Positions 1-6,550 of a stretch of DNA of 20,505 nt are shown here, one piece after another (the first letter of the stretch is position 1; every line of letters starts with the position of its first letter). This DNA is from an uncultured Campylobacter sp. (GTDB lineage: Bacteria > Campylobacterota > Campylobacteria > Campylobacterales > Campylobacteraceae): the NCBI RefSeq assembly GCF_937997465.1, contig NZ_CALKTQ010000072.1, positions 1-20,505 of the forward strand, written 5' to 3'. The notes below the pieces were generated by a model. The model ran no database searches. It saw only the letters and a program-made list of their open reading frames with translations, and was not told the DNA's origin. The position numbers and the translations under genes are program-made.

Positions 1-291
1 TCGCATGCGCAAAAATGCCTAGTCGCCGCGATCATCGCACAAAACGGCAAGAAAACCTCGAGCGAATTTGAGCGATTTAAAAACCTGCTTCCTAGCGAAG
101 AGGTCGTGCGCTGGCTGAGCTTCATCCTTGCGCTTGCTAAAAATTTAGACGCAAACTGCTCGCATAAAAAACTGGAGTTTGAGTTTATTAACCACACTTT
201 GCAAATTTACGGCGCCAAGGAGCTGTTTATGGCGAAGGAAAATATCAAAAAGATGACTAAACCGGATACTTTTGCGATCTGTTTTGCGTGA
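1..291 (+). CDS. Ppx/GppA family phosphatase, C-terminal 96 residues (partial)
   Basis: The open frame enters from the left edge in frame 1 and ends at TGA 289-291, leaving about 96 codons of a C-terminus. It has the helical, Lys-rich character of the end of Ppx/GppA exopolyphosphatase/pppGpp phosphatases (AKNLDANCSHKKLEFEF, then KELFMAKENIKKM). The catalytic actin-like ATPase domain lies outside the window, so no active-site residue can be checked. The identification leans on synteny: in C. jejuni the Ppx/GppA gene Cj0353c lies convergent to the Cj0352-fliN-trp cluster, as here. Members of the family hydrolyse polyphosphate or pppGpp in the cytoplasm and link to the stringent response. The sequence match alone is modest; the neighbourhood makes it likely. 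Confidence 0.68.
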   Translation, partial: SHAQKCLVAAIIAQNGKKTSSEFERFKNLLPSEEVVRWLSFILALAKNLDANCSHKKLEFEFINHTLQIYGAKELFMAKENIKKMTKPDTFAICFA

Positions 292-304
292 AATTTAATG
301 GAGG

Positions 305-339
305 AATTTGATGAAATTTGCGGTAAATTTCATCAAATT
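305..339. terminator. Perfect 15-bp inverted repeat between convergent genes, candidate bidirectional terminator
   Basis: Arms 305-319 and 325-339 are perfect reverse complements around a 5-nt GCGGT loop. The stem is AT-rich and contains AAATTT. It lies in the 62-nt gap between the convergent Ppx/GppA and FliO-like genes. The T-run is short (four T at 338-341), so termination would be weak or need Rho. Structure is certain; function is inferred. Confidence 0.6.
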
Positions 340-353
340 TTAAAAAAGGCAAT

Positions 354-1292
354 TTAGTCTATACTTGCCTTATCTTTGTATGCGTCTAGCGTTTGGCGGT
401 TTTCGATGTAGGCGTTTAGTTTTTTTTGATTTTCTTCAAAAAAGCTCTGGAAATCCTGCTCGCTCGTCATCTTTTCTTCGCCGAATTTATCCAAAAGTAC
501 GTTTGATGTACCAGTTAGCACGAGGTAGCGTCTGTCAAGGTGCTGAAAAAGAACGACTTTGTTCGTATCATCAAGCGGTTTTTCGTAGATTATCTCCACG
601 CCTTCCTCGCTTTTTACCTTTTCAAACCAGCCGTTTTCGCGCTTTGTTTTTATCGTTTTTTGCTTGTTTTTTAGCTTTGCCTTGATGAACAAAAGCACGA
701 CTAAAAGTAGCGCCAAAACTCCCAAAACCGAGTAATATCTATAATCAATCATATCACTCATGCCTTGCGTCATGAAATTTGCGTCGCCGTTTTGCATGCC
801 TAAATTTAAGCCGGCACCTTGAGCAGACGGGGTCAAATTTGATGCATTTTGATCGCCGGATAAATTCGTCGCTTCGGTTATATTTTCTCTAGTTTCTTGC
901 GGAGATAGCGCGGTTTCGGCGGCTGGGTTCGCCGCATTTTCAGGCGTCACGCGTATGCGCAGGCCAAAGCCGTCGGTAGTTTTTGAGGCGCTAACGGCCA
1001 CCTGAGTGTCGCTTTTTATCACGAGGGCTAAATTTTGGCCCCTAGGTTCAAACAAAAGCTCTTGCAGTATGCTTGAGTTTACGCTTTTTTCGATATTTTG
1101 ATCGTTTTGTAGGTCTTTAAAAAGCAGGGTTATCGCGCCGTCTTTGCGCTCTTGCAGGATCGCTCCGCTATAAGGCGCGTCAAAACTAAGCATGATATCG
1201 ACGCGGTCACTGCGCTCGTAAATGTTGTAAGTAGATAAATTTGACCCCCAAAGCGCTACGAAAAACAACAAAAGCGCGGCGAAAATCCTCAT
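354..1292 (-). CDS. fliO: FliO-like flagellar export protein with N-terminal periplasmic domain
   Basis: The product has 312 aa. Residues 1-16 look like a cleavable signal or first membrane segment. Residues about 18-118 form a beta-rich, AMIN-like extracytoplasmic region; 120-185 is a low-complexity Ala/Asn/Thr linker; 186-204 is a clear membrane helix. The basic cytoplasmic tail then carries VVLFQHLDRRYLVLTGTSN (about 246-264), which resembles the FliO core (hydrophobic strand, R/D-RYLVLG, 'LL..FGEE'). FliO helps assemble the FliPQR gate of the flagellar type III export apparatus. The large N-terminal domain fits epsilonproteobacterial FliO (H. pylori HP0583, C. jejuni Cj0352) and not the short enteric form. 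The gene overlaps fliN by ATGA (1289-1292), so translation is probably coupled. A generic transmembrane protein remains possible, but context and the C-terminal motif favour FliO. Confidence 0.72.
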   Translation of the reverse strand: MRIFAALLLFFVALWGSNLSTYNIYERSDRVDIMLSFDAPYSGAILQERKDGAITLLFKDLQNDQNIEKSVNSSILQELLFEPRGQNLALVIKSDTQVAVSASKTTDGFGLRIRVTPENAANPAAETALSPQETRENITEATNLSGDQNASNLTPSAQGAGLNLGMQNGDANFMTQGMSDMIDYRYYSVLGVLALLLVVLLFIKAKLKNKQKTIKTKRENGWFEKVKSEEGVEIIYEKPLDDTNKVVLFQHLDRRYLVLTGTSNVLLDKFGEEKMTSEQDFQSFFEENQKKLNAYIENRQTLDAYKDKASID

Positions 1293-1645
1293 AATTGCTC
1301 TCGTTTAAAGTACTGGATGACGGATTTTGAGTCTAGGATTTCATTTATCCTGATGGCGAGGTTTTTTTCGTAGACCATTACTTCGCCCTTGCCGAAAATT
1401 CGGTTGTTTATAAAAAGCTCCACGCTCTCGCCGGCAGGCTTTTCTAGATCGATAACCGAACCAACTTCGAGCTTTAATAGCTGCTTTACGCTAATCGTCG
1501 TAGTGCCGAGCTCTGAGATAAAATCCACGCCGATATCCATCAGCTCGTCGTAGCTTTTAAAAAGCCCGCCGCGCTCTTGCAACATCTCCTGAACCCCTTG
1601 CAGCGCCGTTTCTACGGCATTTATCTCTTGTAGTTCTTCGCTCAT
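1289..1645 (-). CDS. fliN: Flagellar motor switch protein FliN
   Basis: The product has 118 aa, a usual FliN length. The N-terminal ~35 residues are acidic and helical. Residues about 40-115 form the SpoA (surface presentation of antigens) domain, with DVDFISELGTTTISVKQLLKL, a GSVIDLEKPAGESVELFINN stretch and the ending GEVMVYEKNLAIRINEIL typical of the C-ring subunit. FliN forms the lower C-ring with FliM and FliY, takes part in direction switching and docks the export ATPase complex. The start (ATG 1643-1645) overlaps the TGA of the upstream CheX-like gene, and the stop overlaps the fliO-like start, giving a tightly coupled three-gene operon read from the promoter near 2090. Nothing looks broken. 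Confidence 0.93.
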   Translation of the reverse strand: MSEELQEINAVETALQGVQEMLQERGGLFKSYDELMDIGVDFISELGTTTISVKQLLKLEVGSVIDLEKPAGESVELFINNRIFGKGEVMVYEKNLAIRINEILDSKSVIQYFKREQL

Positions 1646-2058
1646 GCTTTTTTATATCCTACTTGAAATGTTCTATTTTTGATTTTATAGACGCGCTTGT
1701 CGTCTAGTTTGACGTGAAAGCTCGTCCTACCTAGATACTCGGGAGTGCCTAGTTTATAAGCGTTTGCTTCGCGTTCGTTGAGTAGATTTTTAGCGTAGCC
1801 GATCGTGAGATTTGCCACCTCTTTGCAGATGTCGCTTAGCTCGTCTTCGGCTAGTTTATCGACGCCAAGAAGCACGCTAGCAAAGCGGTTTAGCGTATCT
1901 TTTTTAAAGTAAAGATAAAAGTGAAACTCCTCTTTGCCCTTAAAAATCGGCAAACTCGATCCGTAAAATTCCCCCTCCGCGCTCTTTGCGCTCTCTACCT
2001 TGTAGCCCAGGGTATCCTCGCACAGATGCTTGATCCCAAGCTCCGCAACGTCCATCAT
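1642..2058 (-). CDS. CheX/CheC-like chemotaxis phosphatase domain protein
   Basis: The product has 138 aa. The CheC/CheX/FliY phosphatase signature [D/S]-x3-E-x2-N-x22-P can be read exactly: D76, E80, N83 (within DICKEVANLTIGYAKN) and P106. In that family the Glu and Asn position a water to dephosphorylate CheY-P. The length fits a single CheX-type domain of alternating helices and strands. The orthologue by position in C. jejuni is Cj0350. It is first in an operon with fliN and fliO, which fits action on CheY-P at the switch. AAAGGA precedes the first ATG by 7 nt; a second ATG directly follows, so the start could be 2055. Motif and context are direct observations; enzymatic activity is inferred, and Campylobacter also has CheZ-like and FliY proteins. 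Confidence 0.74.
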   Translation of the reverse strand: MMDVAELGIKHLCEDTLGYKVESAKSAEGEFYGSSLPIFKGKEEFHFYLYFKKDTLNRFASVLLGVDKLAEDELSDICKEVANLTIGYAKNLLNEREANAYKLGTPEYLGRTSFHVKLDDKRVYKIKNRTFQVGYKKA

Positions 2059-2086
2059 CGCGCCGTCCTTTAAACAAAATTTTATA

Positions 2087-2092
2087 ATTATA
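2087..2092 (-). promoter_or_regulatory. -10 element for the CheX-like - fliN - fliO operon
   Basis: On the minus strand TATAAT, preceded by AAG, lies 28 nt upstream of the CheX-like ATG in the 62-nt gap after trpA. The region is AT-rich with no clear -35, as is common for Campylobacter sigma-70 promoters. No sigma-54 (GG-N10-GC) or sigma-28 pattern is evident, so this flagellar operon may be constitutive. Confidence 0.5.
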
Positions 2093-2120
2093 CTTAAATT
2101 TAACGCAAACGCCGCTAAAT

Positions 2121-2870
2121 TTAAAAAAGTTTATTGATTTGCTTTATCAGCTCTTCGCCCTCAAATTTGGCCGTGAGCTTTACTATCTCGGTGCCGATTA
2201 TCGCGCCGTCGGCGTAGGTTTTTACCTCGTCGGCATCGTTTTTATTTTTCACGCCAAAGCCCACCGCAACAGGCAGATCGCTTCTTTTTTTTAGACCCTC
2301 TACTAGCGCCTTTAGCCTCTCCTCGCTAGCTCGCTGCGACCCGCTCACGCCAATAGCGCCCAGAGCATAGACAAATCCTGAGCCGAATTTTAAAATTTTA
2401 TCCGCGCGGTTTTGCGAAGTGACGCTGATTAACGGGATGAGATCAAGGTCAAATTTAGCGCACAGTCCCGCTACCTCCTCGCTCTCCTCAAACGGCAGAT
2501 CGGGGATGATAAATCCTGCTATACCGACCTCTTTTGAGCGAGCGATAAACCTCTCTACGCCGTAGGCAAACACGATGTTAAAATACACGAGAAATACGAC
2601 CGGTTTATTTATCTTGCCTTTGCACTCTTCTAGCATGGTAAATACCGTGCCTGTATTTACGCCCTTTGCGGCGGTTTCAAAGCTAGCTTGCGCGATGAGT
2701 TTGCCGTCTGCGAGCGGATCGGAGTAGGGGATGCCAAGCTCAAGTAGATCCAGGCAGCTGCCGTCTAAATTTAATAAAAACTCCTTAGTCGCTTCGACGC
2801 TAGGATATCCCGCCACGACGTAGCCGATGTTTGCTTTTTTGCCCGCGAACGCGTCTTTTACCTTAGCCAT
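2121..2870 (-). CDS. trpA: Tryptophan synthase alpha chain
   Basis: The product has 249 aa, somewhat shorter than the 268-aa E. coli enzyme. It cleaves indole-3-glycerol phosphate to indole and glyceraldehyde 3-phosphate, passing indole to TrpB through the alpha-beta tunnel. Residues 42-56, LLELGIPYSDPLADG, hold the catalytic Glu44 and Asp55 (E49/D60 in E. coli). The phosphate-binding loop GAIGVSGSQ and the C-terminal VAVGFGVKN follow in the usual TIM-barrel order. After LADG the usual Pro is Lys (LADGKLIAQAS), a mild deviation close to the active site. The start ATG overlaps the end of trpB by 8 nt (ATGGCTAA), so translation is coupled, as expected for subunits of one complex. Confidence 0.96.
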   Translation of the reverse strand: MAKVKDAFAGKKANIGYVVAGYPSVEATKEFLLNLDGSCLDLLELGIPYSDPLADGKLIAQASFETAAKGVNTGTVFTMLEECKGKINKPVVFLVYFNIVFAYGVERFIARSKEVGIAGFIIPDLPFEESEEVAGLCAKFDLDLIPLISVTSQNRADKILKFGSGFVYALGAIGVSGSQRASEERLKALVEGLKKRSDLPVAVGFGVKNKNDADEVKTYADGAIIGTEIVKLTAKFEGEELIKQINKLF

Positions 2871-4044
2871 AAATTTTTCCTTTCTCGTAGCTCATCACGG
2901 TGTTTATGTCCTTGTCGCCGCGTCCCGAGACATTTACGACGATGACGCTTTTTTTCGTCAAATTTGGACATAGCTTTTCTAGATACGCTAACGCGTGCGA
3001 GCTCTCGATCGCAGGTATGATGCCCTCTAGGCGGCTGGTTAGATATAGCGCGTTTATGCACTCGTCGTCTGTGACGCCGTAGTAGGCGGCTCGCTTGCTC
3101 TCGTGGAGGTGCGCGTGCTCGGGGCCCACGCCCGGATAATCAAGCCCCGCCGAGATACTATGTACCGGCTCGATCATGCCGTATTCGTCTTGAAGCACGA
3201 TCGTTTTCATACCGTGGATGATGCCTGTGCGGCCCTTGGTTAGAGTTGCGGCGTGATACGGAGTATCCGCGCCTAGGCCCGCAGCCTCGACTCCGATCAA
3301 ATTTACGTCCGCGTCGCCCAAAAACGCGCTAAAGATGCCGATGGCGTTGCTACCGCCGCCGACGCAGGCGATGACGTAGTCGGGATGTACGCCGTATTCT
3401 TTTAGTTGCGCCTTGGTCTCGCGGCCGATGATACTCTGGAAGTCGCGCACGATCCTAGGATACGGATGCGGGCCGACCGCCGAGCCGATGACGTAAAATG
3501 CGCTTTCTATCTCGTTTACCCACGCTTGGATCGCTGCGGTGGTGGCCTCTTTTAGCGTTTTTAGCCCATCTTCTACGCTCACGACTCTGGCGCCTAAAAG
3601 CTGCATGCGAAACGCGTTTAGCTGCTGACGCTCGACGTCGGTAGCACCCATATATACGTCGCACTCAAGACCGAGCAATGCCGCCGCCGTCGCAGTCGCC
3701 ACGCCATGCTGACCCGCGCCCGTCTCTGCTAAAACCTTCTTTTTGCCCATTTTTTTGGCGAGAAGCGCCTGGGCTAGGGCGTTATTTATCTTGTGCGCGC
3801 CCGTGTGATTTAGATCCTCGCGCTTTAGATAAATTTCATGTCCGTAGTGCTCGCTTAGGCGTTTTGCGTGATATAGCGGACTCGGGCGTCCGACGTAGTT
3901 TTTTAGTAGGTCGTCTAGTTCGGCCTCAAATTCAGCCGTTTTTACTATGCGCTCGTAAGCAGCCTCGAGCTCGTCTAGCGCGAACATCACGGTTTCTGGC
4001 ACGAACTGCCCGCCGAATTTGCCGAAATATGCTTTGGTGTTCAT
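2863..4044 (-). CDS. trpB: Tryptophan synthase beta chain
   Basis: The product has 393 aa, full length. This PLP enzyme condenses indole with serine to make tryptophan. The PLP lysine is Lys85 in TGAHKINNALAQ, the catalytic Glu107 lies in AETGAGQHGVA, the phosphate-binding loop is VGGGSNAIG at about 227-235, and the C-terminal VNVSGRGDKD is intact. AAAGGAT lies six nt before the ATG at 4044. The gene heads a trpB-trpA unit that has been cut off from trpF by a reverse-strand cassette at 4253-5875, so it must now use its own promoter in the 208-nt divergent gap upstream. The protein itself shows no sign of decay. Confidence 0.97.
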   Translation of the reverse strand: MNTKAYFGKFGGQFVPETVMFALDELEAAYERIVKTAEFEAELDDLLKNYVGRPSPLYHAKRLSEHYGHEIYLKREDLNHTGAHKINNALAQALLAKKMGKKKVLAETGAGQHGVATATAAALLGLECDVYMGATDVERQQLNAFRMQLLGARVVSVEDGLKTLKEATTAAIQAWVNEIESAFYVIGSAVGPHPYPRIVRDFQSIIGRETKAQLKEYGVHPDYVIACVGGGSNAIGIFSAFLGDADVNLIGVEAAGLGADTPYHAATLTKGRTGIIHGMKTIVLQDEYGMIEPVHSISAGLDYPGVGPEHAHLHESKRAAYYGVTDDECINALYLTSRLEGIIPAIESSHALAYLEKLCPNLTKKSVIVVNVSGRGDKDINTVMSYEKGKIYG

Positions 4045-4067
4045 CGGTATCCTTTAAATTTTTGTTT

Positions 4068-4073
4068 ATTTTA
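4068..4073 (-). promoter_or_regulatory. Possible extended -10 for trpBA
   Basis: The minus strand reads TGC-TAAAAT here, a plausible extended -10 lying 24 nt before the trpB ATG, with the RBS AAAGGAT between. The 208-bp gap to the divergent gene at 4253 is AT-rich; it also holds a TATAAA-like site on + at 4173-4178 that may serve the cassette gene. No -35 is convincing for either. Confidence 0.35.
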
Positions 4074-4252
4074 GCATTTTAAGTTTTTATTAGGCTTATT
4101 TTACGGTATTTTTAGCGCACGCAAATTTGAATTTATGGTAAAAACGATATGATTCCAAATATGTTACGGCGATATAAAAAGCTGCTTTCGGCCAAATTTG
4201 GTAAGCGAGTCAAGAGGTATTTAAGACGAAATAAAAACCAAAGGATAAGAAT

Positions 4253-4927
4253 ATGGGCGCCATAAAAGAAGCATTAAATAAAAATAAAATTTGGGCCGGC
4301 GGTTTGGCTGCCGTTTTCGGCGGTATTTCCGACATTTGTCAGCCGATCGCTCCTTTTGCGAAATATCTATTTTATGCTAGCATAATTATCACTTGCGTCC
4401 TATTTTTGGCTTATATCGGGCTATCTAGACTAAGGCAGAGGGTTTTGCCTATCATGGTATTTACGAGTCTAAGCATAATCGCCACTGGCTCCATGTACGG
4501 ACTGCAAAGCGCGGAAGAAAAAGGTAGCGAAAACGGCTACTTAGCCAGCATCATACCGCCGCTTGAAAAAATTCAAAATTTGCTAGGCATGATCAAAAAA
4601 GATACGGACGAGATCAAGCAAGCAGTAACCGAAATAAAAGAAGATAGCAAAAATATAAAATCCGCTATACAAAACGTAGATACTAAAATAGACAAACTAA
4701 GCGAAAACATCGGCAAAGGCGGCGGCATCATCGCAAACCCGAAAACGCAAGAGGATTATTATCATAATGCCAGGATTTATGAGCTTAGCGGAGATTACGG
4801 AAATGCGAGAAAATCGTATATAAAATATTTTTCGTTTAGCGACCGTAAACTAGATCCGCATTTAAGATTTCAGTCGTTTTTAAAGATCCAAGAGGGCAAA
4901 GCCGGCGCAAAAGAAATTTACAACTAA
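4253..4927 (+). CDS. Membrane/coiled-coil/TPR protein, N-terminal part, ended by an in-frame TAA (probable interrupted gene)
   Basis: The ORF encodes 224 aa. AAGGAT lies six nt before the ATG. Two membrane helices are visible at about 36-57 and 65-84. A charged coiled coil spans about 105-153 (heptad-like DTDEIKQAVTEIKEDSKNIK), followed by a Gly-rich hinge (GKGGG, 155-159). A TPR-like helix pair, YYHNARIYELSGDYGNARKSY, begins at 169. The ORF stops at TAA 4925-4927 after ...AGAKEIYN. The next ORF begins at the very next codon in the same frame and continues the helical repeats, so the two probably were one ~540-aa protein. A CAA-to-TAA change would explain the break. No function is recognised; the layout suggests a membrane-anchored scaffold with cytoplasmic TPRs. 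The gene is inserted between trpB and trpF on the opposite strand. Confidence 0.75.
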   Translation: MGAIKEALNKNKIWAGGLAAVFGGISDICQPIAPFAKYLFYASIIITCVLFLAYIGLSRLRQRVLPIMVFTSLSIIATGSMYGLQSAEEKGSENGYLASIIPPLEKIQNLLGMIKKDTDEIKQAVTEIKEDSKNIKSAIQNVDTKIDKLSENIGKGGGIIANPKTQEDYYHNARIYELSGDYGNARKSYIKYFSFSDRKLDPHLRFQSFLKIQEGKAGAKEIYN

Positions 4928-5875
4928 ATGTTTAAAAACGATGATATTTTGATCGATAGTTACGCCAAAATTTTACTCGAAAACGGCAAACAAAAAACAG
5001 AAAAACTAACAAATTTCGTTAAGCAAAATCCGGATTTTGCGCCTGCATACTATGAGCTGGCGCGCGCATACTCAAAGGCTGTTTTAGGGGATCAGACGAT
5101 GTCCGATAAAAAGCTGGAAAAAGAGTACGCGGATAAATTTTTAAAGCTGAACGAAGAAGGAAAATTGGCGCGCTACTTTACCGATAAAGACGAGCTAAAT
5201 GCCCAGATAAAATATATCCATGAGCGTAAAACTGAGCTGGATAAAATCAGTCAAAGCATCTTTGAAAATCCCGTAACGGTCGAGAGAATCCATACCAATC
5301 AGGGCTATCAAATAGTAGCGAACATTTCAGACAAACCGACTGAAATTTTTTACCGTATAGACGGGCAGGGGGAGTTTATCAGCACCGGGTATTTTGATAT
5401 AGTTTACCAAGATAGCGGCGAAAAGAAGCCCAAAAACTGGTTTGGATTGCCGGACGACGCGCAAGTCGTAAAAGAGTATATAGAGTTTAAATACAAAGAC
5501 CGAAACGGCAATATAAACGGGCCGTTTAAGTACGAATGGTACAAAAAGCTACCAAGCGGAGAGATACTAGACCCAAAAGCCGAAAGCGATATAAAGATGC
5601 TCAAACAAACATCAAACCACTGGGTGTCAAATGCCGGCCGTAAAGATATAGTTTATTTCACCCACATCCTCTCGTACGGTGACGGCGTGGAAAAGATCGT
5701 TTACGGTATCAATAAAGACGTTCCCGATACCGAGCTACCAAAGCCGTACAATGTAAAAGCGGATGCTGATAATATATACAAAGAAGCGCCAAATATCCAA
5801 AAAGTATCGGTGCAGATTTATTTTAAGGACGAGACAAAAAGCGATGTAAAAATTTTTAATTTTAAAAGCGAGTAA
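4928..5875 (+). CDS. TPR/beta-rich C-terminal part of the interrupted membrane protein
   Basis: The ORF encodes 315 aa and starts with ATG directly after the TAA of the upstream ORF, in the same frame. No Shine-Dalgarno is visible before this ATG (AAAGAAATTTACAACTAA), so a separate start would depend on reinitiation. Residues 1-55 continue TPR-like helices (NPDFAPAYYELARAYSKA at 34-51), followed by a charged helical stretch to about 115. From about 120 to the end the sequence is beta-rich with many aromatic and Gly/Asp residues (ISDKPTEIFYRIDGQGEF), suggesting one or two beta-sandwich modules. No enzyme motif is seen. The frame is open for 315 codons without further lesions, so the mutation is recent, the stop is read through, or the two parts are made separately. 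The gene ends just before a strong terminator. Confidence 0.7.
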   Translation: MFKNDDILIDSYAKILLENGKQKTEKLTNFVKQNPDFAPAYYELARAYSKAVLGDQTMSDKKLEKEYADKFLKLNEEGKLARYFTDKDELNAQIKYIHERKTELDKISQSIFENPVTVERIHTNQGYQIVANISDKPTEIFYRIDGQGEFISTGYFDIVYQDSGEKKPKNWFGLPDDAQVVKEYIEFKYKDRNGNINGPFKYEWYKKLPSGEILDPKAESDIKMLKQTSNHWVSNAGRKDIVYFTHILSYGDGVEKIVYGINKDVPDTELPKPYNVKADADNIYKEAPNIQKVSVQIYFKDETKSDVKIFNFKSE

Positions 5876-5881
5876 GGCGGT

Positions 5882-5914
5882 AAAAGTCGGCTTTACACGG
5901 TTGAGCCGACTTTT
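5882..5914. terminator. Intrinsic terminator, probably bidirectional
   Basis: Perfect 11-bp arms (5882-5892 and 5904-5914; core AGTCGGCT/AGCCGACT) flank an 11-nt loop and are followed by T5 then ATTAT. The hairpin lies 6 nt after the stop of the cassette gene and 26 nt from the convergent trpF stop. Its A-rich left arm gives a U-run on the minus strand too, so it can end both transcripts. Confidence 0.88.
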
Positions 5915-5940
5915 TATTATCTGTTTTTACTTTTGAAAAT

Positions 5941-6543
5941 TTACGCCTTTATCAGCTCCAAAATTTTCTTTATTTTTTCAGCCGATTTTATGCCGTTTTC
6001 GTCCTCGACTTTTGAGTTTAGATCAAGCACTCGCGGGTTAAATTTGACCGCTTCGCGCGCGTTGTGCTCGCCGATGCCGCCCGCCATGCCAAAGTCAAAT
6101 TTGACCGCACGCAAAATCTCCCAATCAAAGCTGATGCCGTTACCGCCGGCGTTTTCGCCTTTGCAATCAAAAAGCGGCATATCGCAAAGCGCGGTATCTA
6201 CGACGGGCAGCACGTCTAGCACGCTATAAACGCGCCAAACCTCTAGCTCCATCGCCTTTAAATTTGCGTACAAATTTGAGCTAACCTCGCCGTGGATCTG
6301 CGCCGCGTCAAGCGGGACAAATTCGCAGATTTCAATTATCTCGCAGTCGCTTTGCCCGGCAAAAACGCCGACGCATTTTTTGCCCGCCGCATGCGCGATA
6401 CCTGCTATCTCGCGCACCGTTTGCGCGCTTACTTGACGTTTGCTTTTAGCAAATATTGTGCCCAAAAAATCGACGTCCAGACTCGCCACCTCGCGCGCCT
6501 CCGCAGGCGTTTTGATACCGCAAATTTTAATTAAAACGCTCAT
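5941..6543 (-). CDS. trpF: Phosphoribosylanthranilate isomerase
   Basis: The product has 200 aa, a normal PRAI length. It performs the Amadori isomerisation of phosphoribosylanthranilate to CdRP. The catalytic general base Cys8 is in KICGIK and the general acid Asp126 is in LFDCKG, matching the Cys/Asp pair of the family. The phosphate-binding segments are AGGIG (about 154-158) and LDLNSKVE, a slightly divergent form of the usual VDVSSGVE. AQIHG replaces the common VQLHG. The AGGAG Shine-Dalgarno sits four nt before the ATG and overlaps the TAG stop of the upstream endonuclease gene, so translation is probably coupled to the R-M genes. In related Campylobacter trpF directly follows trpD and precedes trpB; here both junctions are interrupted. 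Confidence 0.93.
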   Translation of the reverse strand: MSVLIKICGIKTPAEAREVASLDVDFLGTIFAKSKRQVSAQTVREIAGIAHAAGKKCVGVFAGQSDCEIIEICEFVPLDAAQIHGEVSSNLYANLKAMELEVWRVYSVLDVLPVVDTALCDMPLFDCKGENAGGNGISFDWEILRAVKFDFGMAGGIGEHNAREAVKFNPRVLDLNSKVEDENGIKSAEKIKKILELIKA

Positions 6544-6550
6544 TTTTCTC

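Noticed and set aside
3678..4082. 134-codon open frame on + across the trpB start
   Set aside because: It is antisense to conserved trpB codons, has a Cys/Arg/Pro-rich composition without family likeness and no RBS; a shadow of trpB.
4253..5875. Possible insertion sequence between trpB and trpF
   Set aside because: No transposase motif, no flanking inverted repeats and no target duplication seen; called a cassette gene instead.
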